Assembly: GCA_009176605.1 (NCBI GenBank)
Contig: SEYY01023439.1
Span: forward strand, 2,501-30,000
DNA length: 27,500 nucleotides
Source of the DNA: Armadillidium nasatum
Lineage: Eukaryota > Arthropoda > Malacostraca > Isopoda > Armadillidiidae
Reading direction: 5' to 3'
Under the pieces are notes generated by a model. It was not told the DNA's origin, made no database searches, and worked only from the letters and a program-made list of their open reading frames with translations. Made by a program: the position numbers and the translations under genes. Shown piece by piece: positions 1-17,146 of the stretch (within the stretch, counting starts at the first letter, position 1; each line of letters starts with the position of its first letter).

Positions 1-1476
<1,476 letters not shown>

Positions 1477-1545
<69 letters not shown>

Positions 1546-1596
1546 AATAATAATTTTTAATAATATATAATAATAGATAATAATAATAATAAATTA

Positions 1597-1685
<89 letters not shown>

Positions 1686-1689
1686 ATTG
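1477..1689. repeat. (AT)n with a TAA-rich middle
   Basis: (AT)n at 1477-1540, a TAA/ATT-rich stretch to about 1605, then (AT)n to about 1682. It spaces the two island copies at 1380 and 1690. Confidence 0.9.
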
Positions 1690-1788
1690 GCTCATAGGCC
1701 TACCAAAATTTTATCAATATCTTATTAATATTATTCCGTTCATTTTTTGTATGTAAGCCTTTTGGGCAAAGCTTATATTAAGTTGCTT

Positions 1789-1792
<4 letters not shown>
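1690..1792. repeat. island repeat copy 2 inside (AT)n
   Basis: Same start motif and overall order as the copy at 1380-1476, with small indels and substitutions. With the intervening AT tracts this makes a tandem period of about 310 bp. A short minus-strand open stretch here is too small to assign. Confidence 0.7.
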
Positions 1793-3769
<1,977 letters not shown>

Positions 3770-3974
3770 TAATTATTATATATAAAACTTTTAAAAAAAA
3801 AAATTATTATTTATATTAATTTTTATTTTTTAAATTTTTTTTAAAGCAAATAATAAAAATTAGAATATTTAAAAAAAAAAAAAACTACGAAACTACTTCA
3901 TACCAACTGCTATATATAAAAAGAAAATGATAATAATATTTTATAACTACTTCATAACTACTAAAAAAATTAAG

Positions 3975-4334
<360 letters not shown>

Positions 4335-4598
4335 TATTCTTGTAATTTTCACTATAATAAACCGTGGAATCTTTTTGTATACTTTTATATGACTGCTTGA
4401 GGATTCGTTCCTGGTCCCAAAAGATGGAAAGCCATTAGTGCTAACCACTACACCAACTGATGGTTCAAAAAGAAATCGTCCGGAACTTCTACTGACATAT
4501 CGCCTTAGTAAGAAAGCTCTGTAAGATCTCCCCGACCATACTCGGGCGTAGGGTTAGTGAGCAAAGGATCTATCCTCGTATACCGCAGACGCATTTGG
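4335..4598 (-). mobile_element. SINE-like repeat, copy 2
   Basis: Near-identical to copy 1 at a period of 263-264 bp. Its B-box region has GAACGAATC, one mismatch from the GWTCRANNC consensus. The 3'-tail region contains cacggtttatt. Confidence 0.65.
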
Positions 4599-4765
4599 TA
4601 TTCTTGTAATTTTCACTAGAATAAACCGTGGAATCTTTTTGTATACTTTTATATGACTGCTTGAGGATTCGTTCCTGGTCCCAAAAGATGGAAAGCCATT
4701 ATGCTAACCACTACACCAACTGATGGTTCAAAAGGAAATCGTCCGGAACTTCTACTCACATATCG
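4599..4765 (-). mobile_element. SINE-like repeat, copy 3, 5'-truncated
   Basis: Matches copies 1 and 2 up to 4765 and then switches abruptly to the reverse complement of the unit. It lacks about 97 bp of the far end of the unit. Junction sequence: tatcg|tctgcgg. Confidence 0.65.
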
Positions 4766-5097
<332 letters not shown>

Positions 5098-5320
5098 TAT
5101 TACATAAAATTAAAATTTCTCTTGAAAATATATAGAGTACATATTATATATATATTTATTGTTTTAAGCTAGGTTCAGAGTGTTTAAGAATTACTACTTC
5201 AGACGGAAAAATCAGAACCAGGAAAACAAAAATGAGGAAACAGTGATTTCAAGGGCAACATTTTAATAAATATAAATTACATTTTGTTTTCTATAAAAAA
5301 AATTTTATTGCATTATTAAA

Positions 5321-5554
5321 ATGAATGATAATAGGCAATTAGACCCTAATAATCCACTAAATCAAGCTATTGCTACTCTTAACCAAACAAATACTACAAT
5401 TTTTTCTACTAATGATACTACTTCTTCTGATAGTAATACAAACACAAACGGCTCACATACAGAAACCAGACCTAAAAAACTAGACCTAATATTGCTAATT
5501 TTAACAATCCTAATGATGCTTGAATTTTGCATGCAAATAATTGCTAATAAATAA
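5321..5554 (+). pseudogene. gag: Gypsy I Gag, N-terminal part
   Basis: Starts with ATG and the residues MNDNRQLDPNNP, followed by an Asn/Thr/Ser-rich low-complexity stretch. The last 25 or so residues are hydrophobic, but the frame is probably already wrong there, since capsid-like sequence resumes after 5554 in another frame. Assignment to Gag rests on position at the 5' end and on composition; no named domain is visible. A similar short motif reappears near the 3' end of the same element. Confidence 0.5.
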
Positions 5555-6321
5555 CGATTCAATGATCAATGTACAAAGACCAACAGGCATTAATATAGAA
5601 ACGGTTATTTTATCATAGAACGATATATCATTATTAGAAGGATATAAATTAAATGGTTGGGTAAGTCTAAGGTCAGAATTTTGGATTTCTTTGCTTAACG
5701 ATCTCTTTGCTTAACGATCTACACAGATGTGGAAATCCTAGCAGCTTATCCCAGGATTTTAGAGCCAAATGGGAGTGCCAGATTTATTTTAGATTCTTCT
5801 GTCGACCTAAAGAATGCTAGGATGTGGATAGAATTTTCTAATAATTTGCTAAATGTTTTAAGCCCATTGACCACAGAATCATGTTTTGAAATGTTCTCAC
5901 AATTTAAAAATTTAGATTGGAACAAAAATACAATATTTCAAGTTTTTGGTTCTCAAGTACAGTCTGCTATAAATAACTTTAAGAAAAATGCTATGATATA
6001 TTTTGGAGCTTCTTTTTCCCCAATGATGAAAAAACTAATGATATAAATAGTTGTGTTCCTAATGAATATAAAAATAAAATTTTAGAATATTTTGAGGCAG
6101 ATCTGACTTATCCTGACCAGGTTAGGAAATATATGGTTAAAATTGCTAATGCTTTAAACACACCTTTTAAAACTAACACCGCAAATGTTAAAAGAACACA
6201 AATAGAAACTTCAATCTCAAATGTACAATCTTATGGGAGGAAAGAAAACCTGAGAAATAAGAGATCACCAGTGACCTTTGTGAGCAATCTAGATAGAAGT
6301 AGAAATAGAGTAAATATTTAA
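5555..6321 (+). pseudogene. gag: Gypsy I Gag, capsid-like part
   Basis: Three open stretches in different frames read as one capsid-like protein. The first (about 5555-5710) includes EGYKLNGWVSLRSEFW and contains one TAG. The second (about 5723-6046) includes TDVEILAAYPRILEPNG and FSQFKNLDWNKNTIFQ. The third (about 6047-6321) includes NEYKNKILEYFEADLTYPDQ. The first break coincides with a 16-bp tandem duplication, ctttgcttaacgatct, at about 5691-5722, although removing it would not by itself rejoin the two frames. The helical, charged character and the position before protease fit a retrotransposon capsid; I infer this and see no diagnostic motif. Confidence 0.55.
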
Positions 6322-6617
6322 CAAAGAACTCCTAAATCTTTAAAATGTGAGAGGTGGTGTCATGATATTGCAGCATGTCCATATAGCCCCTTTTTTGTTC
6401 TCCGTGTAGGAGATTATCATTTCAGAGGCTCTTTATCTCAATGTGAAAATACAACATGGGATTATTTATCTCCAGAAAATTTACAAAGAATAAAATTTAT
6501 TTCTCCTAATACAAAAATTTTTCAAAAGCATTATAAACTTAACCAACCTAACCAGTATAATCAAAGTCGTAACAGAAGTATGTCACGAAATTTCGTAATT
6601 TTCAAAATTATAATAAA

Positions 6618-6698
<81 letters not shown>

Positions 6699-7372
6699 TA
6701 TTATTATTATTATTATTATAACCAATCTCAATAACAGCCTATGCATACCATTATTATAACTTTAGAAATCTTACATTTCAAAACTCTAATGCGTCTCAAA
6801 CACAAATGAATAGACAAATAAATTGACCAAACTCATTTTTTAATAGACAACAAGTACATTATGCACAAGAAAACACTCCTAAAGACAACATGCAACCTAA
6901 TGAATATTATATTGATAATAATTCTGATTACAATATCAGTAATCTATCTTTGGGACATAGTGTTCCCAGACCATAATCTCCATGTCATTATACTGATAGT
7001 AACTCTTTAAGATCTGAAATAGATCCTTATTTTTGATAAGACACTCTTTCGCCTATAACAAATTCAAAATTATTGGGTTCAAATGTACATACTCCAGTCA
7101 TCTGTGAACATTTTAATAAAAACTTGGACAAAGTAATAAAACACAATGATAACACTTACAATACAGAGACAAATACAAATAAAAATTCATCTTCTGAACA
7201 TTTTTCTAACTACATTCAAGTAGATTATGATACAGATGTAGATGATTATGTAGATTCTGTTTCTTGTAATTCCAATTTTTCACACATCAATGCAATACTA
7301 TACCTTATTATAATGATTTCTCTGTAATAAACTCTAAACTTCCTCATCAAGCTATTAATAGAGTTTCATAAA
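6322..7372 (+). pseudogene. Gypsy I Gag C-terminal / Gag-Pro linker
   Basis: Past the stop at 6319-6321 the same frame continues with PKSLKCERWCHDIAACP. This Cys/His cluster has C-x3-C-H-x4-C spacing and could be a spoiled zinc knuckle, but it does not match the CCHC consensus. After a trinucleotide microsatellite the frame is Asn/Gln/Ser-rich (for example NRQQVHYAQENTPKDN) with several stops, including one at about 6975. An open stretch at 7073-7327 is acidic and Asn-rich. The region probably joined Gag to protease; its function is not determined. Confidence 0.45.
6614..6719. repeat. (AAT)n followed by (ATT)n, self-complementary
   Basis: About 25-28 AAT/ATA units to about 6698, then TTA/ATT units to 6719. 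The two halves are complementary and could form a hairpin. It lies in frame inside the Asn-rich gag-pro linker and probably grew from Asn codons. Confidence 0.93.
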
Positions 7373-7760
7373 ACTTTGAACATTATATATGATTTACCTG
7401 TTACAATTACTCATAATTATTCTTATACATATTCAGACACGGCATTTTTGGATGGAGGTTCTATGAAGACACTTCTAAAGCTATCTTTATTCACAAAACT
7501 AAGTTCTTCTTCTAATTCTAATGACATTCCAGTTTTTAGAAAAACTAACATAGTTCTCAAATCGACTTCCGGTGATAGACTTTAAATTCATGGAAAAACT
7601 ACTTTAAAATTACTCATACATAACATACCATTCACTTGTGACTTTATAGTCATTGAAGATAGTTGCTGTACATATAGTAAAGACATTCTCATAGGATGTG
7701 ACATTATTACTAAAATTCTTTTACTTTTAGACTATTCTTCACAAACTGCATTAAAGATAA
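7373..7760 (+). pseudogene. Gypsy I aspartic protease (retropepsin), inactive
   Basis: The sequence DTAFLDGGSMKTLLKL aligns with the retropepsin active-site loop, where the family has L-D-T/S-G; here the middle residue is Gly, so the catalytic triplet reads D-G-G. About 95 residues on, after an in-frame TAA at 7583-7585, DILIGCDIITK matches the conserved ILG-D motif near the C-terminus of retropepsins. Total length of about 120 codons fits a retrotransposon protease. It would process Gag-Pol in an active element. The changed catalytic loop and the stop make it non-functional. Confidence 0.7.
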
Positions 7761-7762
7761 AG

Positions 7763-8332
7763 ATGAAACCTTTACCATTGATACCAATGGCAAATACACA
7801 TTTTAAATCTTCTGAAAATGTTTCTCGAATACAGAAGACAATCACACAAAGACAAGTTAAACAAAAGATTAATAAACTTGATTATATTTCTATAGATGTA
7901 GACCATATTTTTGAGATAAAACTTCTAACCACAGAAAACTCTGATTACTTTTCTAATGCTAAGTTACAGTCTCTTCAGAATGAATTATACGAATTGAAAA
8001 ATCGTCTTGAAGATTTTCCTTCACAAACTAACAATTCTTCTTCTGAAAATAGGCCACAAAACACAAAAATTTCTTCATTTCAAGAAAATTTATATGATAC
8101 TAAAGCAAATCCTATATATTATCCTAAAAATCTTATTTTAGATGATACAATTAAATATACAGTATTTACTATAGAGAAAACTACCTTACTGCCACATTCT
8201 AAATACATTTTAAATGTTAAAGTAGAGTCAGAATTACAAACTTACCAAACTGAAAATCTCACACTTGTCACCCAAAATAGGAATAATCTTCTTAATAATA
8301 GTCAAATTTTTTATAGGTTCTACTTTGAGTAA
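7763..8332 (+). pseudogene. Gypsy I protease-RT linker
   Basis: A 189-codon open stretch continuing in frame from the protease motif. It is hydrophilic, contains a probable coiled-coil segment (residues about 72-95, SNAKLQSLQNELYELKNRLED), and near its C-terminus has FTIEKTTLLPHSKYILNV. A patch with that pattern (a conserved segment before RT that enters as a beta-rich module) is usual between protease and RT in Gypsy elements. It ends in a TAA at 8330-8332. The next 390 bp to the RT are in other frames and contain several stops. Confidence 0.5.
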
Positions 8333-9600
8333 CTGTATTAACGGTAAAATCTTTTTATAATGCATAAATTTAGGAACAGATTCTATAAATTTGGATCCTC
8401 ATTCATTCTTAACTACTGCTTCTCCAGTACAAATTACTGAAAATCATGCAAATAAAATTGATTGCACTTCAAATATAAATTTGTTGTACTACTTATTCAT
8501 CAGATCTCCCTGATGAAGAAATTCGAAAAGTTTATAAAAATATATTACTTTCAAATTTTGCAAAAACAAATAACACTTATGTTTAACGAAAAACCAGAAC
8601 AATTAACAGAAATGCTCATGTTTCTTGTCAAACATAGAAGACATAATTTCTCTTGACAATGACCCAGTTGGAAGATGGGATTTATTAACTTTCAAAGTTA
8701 AATTGAAAGAGGGAAGTATTGATTAAGCATATACAGCTCCTTATAGACATTCTCATAAATATTTACATTCTATAGACGATTGGGTAGACAATAGTTTAAA
8801 AAAAGGATATATAGTTCCGAGTAATTCTCCATCTTCTCCTATTCTAGTGATACCAAAGAAAACCAGAAAAAAATACAGGACTGTAATCGATTACAGAAAG
8901 CTCAATAACATTACTGTACCGGATCGATTCCCACTGCCAGATATAAGTGAAAGTCTTTCTCTTATAGGGAATGCAAAAATCTTTAGTACTTTAGACTTAC
9001 TTTCGGGATTTACAAACATCGTCGTAGATAAAGAAAGTAGAGAATTATTCGTTTTTTCAACTGCCAGAAGTCATTTTGATCCAGATTCGCATGCCTCAAG
9101 GAACAACAAATAGTCCATCAGTTTTTAGTAGAGCTATGGAAATGGCACTTCAGGTTTACTAGGAATTTATTGCATACTATTTATTGATGATTGTTTAATT
9201 TTTAGTAAAAATATTGAAGAACACTATAACAGTCTTTCAAATGTCTTCAAAGCTTTGAGGAATGCTAATTTACGTATAAAATTAGAAAAATGTAATTTTT
9301 TTAGACTAGTGTTACTTACCTTGGTTTCAAAGTAAGTAATAAAGGTCTTAGTCCCGACTCCAATAAACTACAGACTTTAAAAGGTTTCAAAATACCTATC
9401 CAAAGTCTCACAAGTTCGTACTCTTCTTGGTTTCTTCAATTTTTTTAGGCACTTAATACCTAAATATAGTCACATAGCACACCCACTTACACAACTTCTT
9501 AAGAAAAACATTACTTTTCAATGGAAATTAGAACAACAAGCTACATACGACACACTCAAGAAGCAACTATTGCTTGACCCTGCTTTATCTTTTCCTGATT
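8333..9600 (+). pseudogene. pol: Gypsy I reverse transcriptase, broken
   Basis: Decayed pre-RT sequence to about 8724, then an open frame to 9113 with PSSSPILVIPKK, RTVIDYRKLNN, RFPLPDI and FSTLDLLSGF, the RT fingers and motif A with its catalytic Asp. After a frameshift comes RMPQGTTNSPSVF (motif B), and after another LFIDDCLIFS near 9177, the active-site box; the family has Y-x-D-D, here F-I-D-D. RIKLEKCNFF and VTYLGFKVS follow, separated by a stop. The thumb region to 9600 is present but frameshifted. In an active element this copies RNA into cDNA; this copy cannot make the protein. Confidence 0.85.
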
Positions 9601-10193
9601 AAGCGTAGGTGCTTCTGACTAGGTTTAGATGGAATTTTAGCCCAGCTAGATTCAAATGGGTTAGAAAAACCTCTTGCTCTCACTTCTCGTCTTTTAACAA
9701 AGGCAGAAAGAAATTATTCTACTACAGAGAGGAAGGCCTAAGCTGTTATACATGCTCTCTCTAAATTTTGAATTGTTATCTTGGGATATAAAATATTTTT
9801 ATTCACAGATCATAGTCCACTCATTCAACGTGTTTAGACACCGTCAATTGACTGGTCGTCTTGAAAGATGGAATTTAAAAATATATTCTTTTAACCCAGA
9901 ATTCATTTACAAAAAAGGGAAATTAAATATTGTTCCAGATTACTTATTCAGGAATCCTGCTCCTGATGTTTCTCAATCTATATTGAGTGTTTCTTCTTTA
10001 AATACTTCAATTTTTGATTTAACTAAAGAAAACTTTTATAAAGAACAACGTTCTTGTCCTAGATTATCTCCACTAAAAAAATGGTTTGAAAATTTACCTA
10101 GTAGCAGATTAGGTGCGCCACATACAATTATAAATGGTTTACTTTTTTATGTCACTGCAGACAATAGATTTTTATTACAAGTTAAAGATTCTA
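9601..10193 (+). pseudogene. pol: Gypsy I RNase H and linker
   Basis: Pieces of Gypsy RNase H occur in two frames: [27 protein letters not shown] and FTDHSPLIQ in one, then [17 protein letters not shown] and [12 protein letters not shown], matching the end of the domain where active elements have G-x-x-N-x-x-A-D-x-L-S-R. The latter lies in the long open frame that begins at 9752 and runs into integrase. The conserved Ala-Asp-Ala-Leu-Ser at the end is altered. Confidence 0.8.
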
Positions 10194-11290
<1,097 letters not shown>

Positions 11291-12194
11291 GAAATTAATG
11301 TTTTAAAATTTGATAAATATTTATTGCAATGTTTAGAAACGAATAAACACTTTGCTATTCATATAGACAATTTTAAAGTTGTACCATATCCAAAATTATG
11401 TTCTGCAGAAAATACTCTAAAATCTTGTTTAAAACCATATACTTCAACAATTGTACAACATTCTACAAAGAATTCACATGAAAAAGTACATTTTCAACTT
11501 GATTATTCTTCACCTATAATAATCCTTATCCTAGTCCATCTTTTTCTCTTTATTATGTTCCTATAAATCTCGTACATTTTTCAGACGGGTTAGTCAAGAC
11601 TCGTTCAGAGACCCTATTCAACTCTTAACACCTTTACGCACTTCTTCACAAGCACTTTCTTCTCCAGAGAGTAAAACAAAATTACACTCTAAATTTCAAT
11701 CAACACAACTTTTCTCATTAACATCCCCATGCTCAATATTCGACACTTCCAAATACTTATTCTCATCCTCAAACACTTCTAAATTCTTATTCTCATCCTC
11801 AAATTCTTCCAAATTCTTCTTCTCATTCTCAAATCTCTCCTAATTTTCATTCTCATTCTCCAAAGACTCTTTTCATCCTCAAAACTCTCAACAATTTTCA
11901 CATTCTCCTTCAGAAAATACTTCTCAAATGTCACAAAATATAACTCATAACTCTCCTTTAAAATATAATATTTCACCTAAAAGTTATCATATTCCTGATT
12001 ATTCTTCTTCCTATTTTTCTCCATCTCCAGTAATGAAAGACAATAGACAGATAGATCCTTCTTATAAACCTTATCAAATGTACAAAGGTTTACAAAATAA
12101 TTCAACTATGAAATTAAAAAGTCACACTAGACAGACACAAAATTTACAAAATACTTCCCCTATGAAATTAAGAAGTTACTTTAAACAGACTTAA
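11291..12194 (+). pseudogene. Gypsy I C-terminal tail, Ser-rich
   Basis: An 80-codon stretch (11324-11566) has HIDNFKVVPYPK, reminiscent of the integrase C-terminal module. After a Ser/Phe-rich part with 30-bp DNA repeats comes an open frame to 12194, with NSPLKYNISPKSYHIPDYS and two tandem units ending MKLKSHTRQT and MKLRSYFKQT. It contains MKDNRQIDPSYKP, which resembles the start of the Gag frame. No envelope-like protein or membrane segment is seen. The function of this tail is unknown. Confidence 0.45.
11747..11866 (+). repeat. 30-bp tandem repeat, about four units
   Basis: Units begin cttccaaatactta, cttctaaattctta, cttccaaattcttc and a diverged fourth, each followed by ttctcatcctcaaa or a variant. 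In frame they encode a ten-residue Ser/Phe-rich repeat (as in TSKFLFSSSN) within the element I tail. The fourth unit carries a TAA. Confidence 0.8.
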
Positions 12195-12367
12195 AATTTT
12201 AATATACTTATTTCTAGTAACAATTTACATATCAAAAACATGAAAAACATCTTTAACTCTTTTTTTTTAAATTTTTTATTTTTCTAAGATTTCTTTACAC
12301 AGTTATAAAAATGATACATTTGTTTTATATATATGACAAAAAAAGGAAAAAGTTAAGGAAATACTTA

Positions 12368-12368
<1 letters not shown>

Positions 12369-12464
<96 letters not shown>

Positions 12465-12470
12465 ATATAT
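12369..12470. repeat. (AT)n microsatellite
   Basis: About 100 bp of AT repeats, one ATC interruption near the end. The 174 bp before it, after the element I tail, show no LTR or other feature. Confidence 0.96.
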
Positions 12471-12542
12471 GTGACGTAAAAAAAATTTTTATTAATAGAA
12501 AAGCATGAACGTACTGTTATATTAAATGAATAATTATTTAAA

Positions 12543-12593
12543 GTATTATTTCAAGGAAGATTTGACTATTTCATATCTTTAGTAATCTATTAA
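12543..12593 (+). repeat. left arm of a 51-bp inverted repeat
   Basis: Starts gtattatttcaaggaa and ends gtaatctattaa. It matches the reverse complement of 14100-14150 at 50 of 51 positions. The two arms enclose about 1.5 kb, as the ends of a small inverted-repeat transposon or MITE would, although similarity fades outside this core. Confidence 0.8.
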
Positions 12594-12870
12594 TTTTGTC
12601 TTTCTTTTAAAGGAAAGAATTTTTTTTATTTGTCTTACTTCTTTTTTATTTTTATGGTTACTTGTATTAACAAAATCATTTTTTTCCTATCCTATTTCTA
12701 TTACATGCAATATTTCTTGTAGTTATATATAAAATTTTTAAAAAAAATGTTTTGACATTGCATGATCTTTCAATGCACGATGTTTCAAATTAACATTTTT
12801 TTAAAGTGATCCAGTCTAATATATATTATCATTCACTTAAATTTTTTTCTATTCTAAAATATATTTATCA

Positions 12871-14099
<1,229 letters not shown>

Positions 14100-14150
14100 T
14101 TAATAGATTACTAAAGATATGAAATAGTCAAATTTTCCTTGAAATAATAC
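14100..14150 (-). repeat. right arm of the 51-bp inverted repeat
   Basis: Reverse complement of 12543-12593 with one mismatch. Just beyond it the palindrome tataattaattata (14151-14164) is followed at once by the first readable codons of Gypsy II, suggesting that this block or its insertion truncated Gypsy II. Confidence 0.8.
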
Positions 14151-14164
14151 TATAATTAATTATA

Positions 14165-14516
14165 GGGAGTCACATGGTCGGAGATCTACATCGGTGAACT
14201 GACTTTTTGCGCATTTTTGGATACTGGATCAGTAATAAGTGTCGACCAAGAGTCAGTAGTAGACTGTATAGAACAATTTGGACATATGGAAAGAGAAATT
14301 AAAATTGACGTTACTCTTAAAGGCGTTGGTATTGGAAGCATTGTGTGCACAAAGGGAATAGTTTTCACCATAGGATATGAAACAGGAGCATGCAGGATAC
14401 CGTTAGTTATTGTGCCAGAAAATTATATCCCATCCTGCCTATTATTAGGAATGAATTATTTTAATAAAAGTGAAGGCAGTGTTAGATTTTGGAGAGGGAA
14501 TTATACTTCATGGTGA
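14165..14516 (+). pseudogene. Gypsy II aspartic protease
   Basis: The open frame begins upstream of any Met with GVTWSEIYIGELTF and continues CAFLDTGSVISV, the retropepsin active-site loop with an intact D-T-G. About 65 residues later PSCLLLGMNYF matches the conserved L-L-G-x-(D/N)-(F/Y) motif near the end of the fold, and the frame stops at 14514-14516. The catalytic residues are intact; the copy is called a pseudogene because it lacks the rest of Gag-Pol. Confidence 0.8.
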
Positions 14517-15475
14517 TACTGCAGATGATGTTAGTGATACTTTTCTGACGACGATACAGGATTGTGCATGAATATGACACTCGATGTAAATCCATTGAAC
14601 CATTGTTTTTCGGAAGATGAATTGTTAAACCTACAAAACAGGTCAAGATGTATTAAGAAGCTTAGAAAGGTGGTCATGAATTGATCAAGAATTCGGAAGG
14701 GAGATAAAATTTTAAAGGACTTCGTAAGTCATTATAAAGAATTGACGATTTTTAGATTAATTTTGGTTAAGAAAATAGAGGGTGGCCGTTTTCCTGACAT
14801 AGTAGGTTTTAAGCAGCTTGTCCATGTCTGCGTGGCCTTGCATCGAAATCTAGCACATATTGGACGTGACAAGTTGGTTAATGAAGTTTTACGGTATGTC
14901 TGGCATCCTAAAATACACATGGTGGTTGGTGATGTCTGTAGAACGTGTCCCCAATGTCAGCTGGTAAAGATAGAAAACAAAGTTGTGTACCCTCCCATTT
15001 GGAAGATAGAGGTCAAACGTCCTTTCGAACTGATAGTTATAGATGTGCTGGCTTTGCCCAGAACTCGTAGTGGCAGGATTGTATGTTTGGTAGCCGTAGA
15101 TCATTGTAGTAAATGAGTCTCGGTAAGACCTTTGAGAGATAAGTCTGCTCGAAGCGTAACGGAAGCATTTGAGGAATCCATCTTGCCTAGTTTTGTGAGA
15201 GTTCCGTTGGAGGTGCTATCTGATAATGGTATAGAATTTAGAAGTAATAAATTTGAAGAAATGCTGAGGAAGTATGGAATTGAACATCTTTATAGTAATC
15301 CTTACAAACCAGCTAGTAATGGAGCGGTTGAGAGGGTAAACCGAACATTTATTGAGTTTTTGAAAAAAAATTGGTAGGAGGGTAGTCTGACTGGGACCGA
15401 TGCTTACCAAAGGCCATACTAATATATAACAACACCAAGCATTCTTCAATTGGTATGTCACCATTAGAAAAGTAA
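14517..15475 (+). pseudogene. pol: Gypsy II integrase core
   Basis: After a remnant linker (EDELLNLQNRSRCIKKL in one frame) the integrase frame shows ALHRNLAHIGRDKL, with the His-x-x-x-His pair, then DVCRTCPQC (Cys-x2-Cys). The catalytic core has LIVIDVLALP (first Asp), VLSDNGIEF (second Asp) and SNGAVERVNRT (Glu), so all zinc and catalytic residues are present. The frame is cut by a TGA at about 15114-15116 and a TAG at about 15375-15377. The first lies where a Trp codon could have mutated by one base. YNNTKHSSIGMSPLEK at about 15427-15474 continues the core in the next frame. Confidence 0.85.
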
Positions 15476-16519
15476 ATGGCCGAAAGTCATGAAAGCGGAC
15501 ATGTGCTACCAATTCCAGTGAGGAACAAGAAAAATGGCGTGAAGGGCATCCTTGGGTGGTTGCCCTATGGACTAGGTGTAAAAGTAAAGAGGAAGACAGT
15601 AACGGTGGATAGATCTCTTGCCAGGAAGATGGAAGAACGCAACGAGAGTCCTTATACAGTGAACAAAGGTAGTGTCTGGAGAGATGGCATATGTAATTGA
15701 GGGCCATGGTAAAATAATAAAGATTCATTATTCCCATCTCAGAATTTGGGCGGACCCTCCGCCTTATTTGTCCAATTTTTTTAAAATACATGCTGTTGGA
15801 GAGTCTGTTCCTGAAGAATCAGTGATGGACATGCAAGAGAATACCGAAGAGTTTGTTGAAGAATTACCTCAATACAATATAAACTGGAGTTTTGCAAGGA
15901 AGAATGAATTATCAATAGAGGGATCGAGGAATAAAGCTACATGGAATATGATAAAACTGTTAGCCATTAATAGCGTTCCAAAGAGGCATGATATCCGGAC
16001 TGAGACGGTTAGAAAAGTCTTCAAAAATGTTTTTACGCAAACAGATAATGATTATATTTCATCACCAATAATGGCCGGTGAACACCTGGACTGGTTCGAT
16101 GTTGACACCACAGATAATGAAGAAGACAGCTCGTTTGATATAGAAAAATTTGAACAGTCACTGCGGTTTCCGGAGCGGAGTTACACACTGAGGGGAGCAA
16201 TAAGTGAAGTAAATGATGACAATAGCGATATGAAAGAGACAACCATTGATCACTAGTAGAAGAATTGGGAAACGGAATGGCAGAACCATCGGAAGATTCG
16301 AGAGGATTTCATAGTTTCTTGGATGCGTCGGACACTGGAATTGTAGTTAAATCTATTCGAGATGAATTACGTGAAGTGGGATTATGAGGAGGAATCGATT
16401 GACCAAATTGACAAAATAATTTATGAAAGTGAAGGACCTTGCGAAGATAATTATTCACCTCCGAGGACTAGATCGAGGGGTCGGCGCCTTAGTTTTCTAA
16501 TGTGCAAGGGAGAATCATA
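15476..16519 (+). pseudogene. pol: Gypsy II integrase C-terminus and acidic tail
   Basis: A first frame to 15700 has ILGWLPYGLGVKVKRK and RKMEERNESPYTV. A frameshift near 15670 leads to VSGEMAYVIEGHGK followed by IKIHYSHLRIWADPP; together these match the GPY/F-type module of Gypsy integrases (a small beta barrel ending in an H-x-x-x-L box). The tail to 16256 is acidic (DVDTTDNEEDSSFD). A further frame to about 16519 ends with DNYSPPRTRSRGRRLSF, an Arg/Ser-rich patch that may have been the natural C-terminus. Confidence 0.7.
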
Positions 16520-16582
16520 GAGTATGAGAGGAGAACGGAAGCGAGAAGAAGAGCCTCCACGAGAGACTAAAGATGTTTTGCT

Positions 16583-16605
16583 AGAGATTTGCTGCGCAAA
16601 TCTCT
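16583..16605. other. perfect 10-bp hairpin next to the polypurine tract
   Basis: AGAGATTTGC and GCAAATCTCT are exact reverse complements separated by tgc. The right arm overlaps the beginning of the polypurine tract of Gypsy II. Confidence 0.8.
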
Positions 16606-16617
16606 GAGGGGGAGTAG
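16604..16617 (+). promoter_or_regulatory. Gypsy II polypurine tract
   Basis: ctgagggggagtag lies immediately before TGTGAGAGG, the presumed first bases of the 3' LTR. It would prime plus-strand DNA synthesis. Confidence 0.75.
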
Positions 16618-16810
16618 TGTGAGAGGCTGCATTTTAAAACCAAAAAACCAACTAAATAGTTGTTGAAGTTATGCGTGTTTTTCAGTTCGGAGAAGCTTTT
16701 TGACAATTTCGCTGTGATAAATGTAAAGGAGAATTTACGATAAGTACTGTTATTGTTAACATAGTTTAAAAATAGAGTGGATTATACTGGAAAAGTGGAA
16801 AATTATCATA

Positions 16811-16983
16811 ACTAACTGAAGAAGCTACCATTATTAACTGAAGAAGTTACCATTATTAACTGAAGAAGTTACCATCATTGGTTGAAGTTACCATTATTAA
16901 CTGAAGAAGTTACCATCATTGGTTGAAGTTACCATTATTAACTGAACAAGTTACCATCATTGGTTGAAGTTACCATTATTAGT
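16811..16983. repeat. higher-order tandem repeat in the Gypsy II LTR
   Basis: A 22-bp unit, aactgaagaagttaccatta+tt, repeats and then alternates with a shorter 17-bp relative, ggttgaagttaccatta, giving a composite period of about 38-39 bp in the right half. About eight units in total. Confidence 0.85.
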
Positions 16984-17142
16984 GGAATAAGCTTCAACAA
17001 GTTCTTAGGTCACGTGAAACGGGAACCGGTGCGGGAGCGAGGATATCAGACTCTGAAGCGGTTCTTTGCAGCTTGGTCATCGGCTTGTGACTCCGAGCGA
17101 GTGGACATTTATTATTCAAAACAACCGAAATCAAGTCGCACC

Positions 17143-17146
17143 TATT
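17143..17146. repeat. left target-site duplication
   Basis: TATT directly before the left terminal inverted repeat; the same TATT follows the right end at 19538-19541. If the terminus is set at CACTGGG instead, the duplication is TTA (17145-17147 and 19537-19539). The two readings cannot be told apart from this copy. Confidence 0.75.

Noticed and set aside
15216..15791. 191-codon minus-strand frame across the Gypsy II integrase
   Set aside because: Antisense to clear integrase catalytic motifs; no independent protein features.
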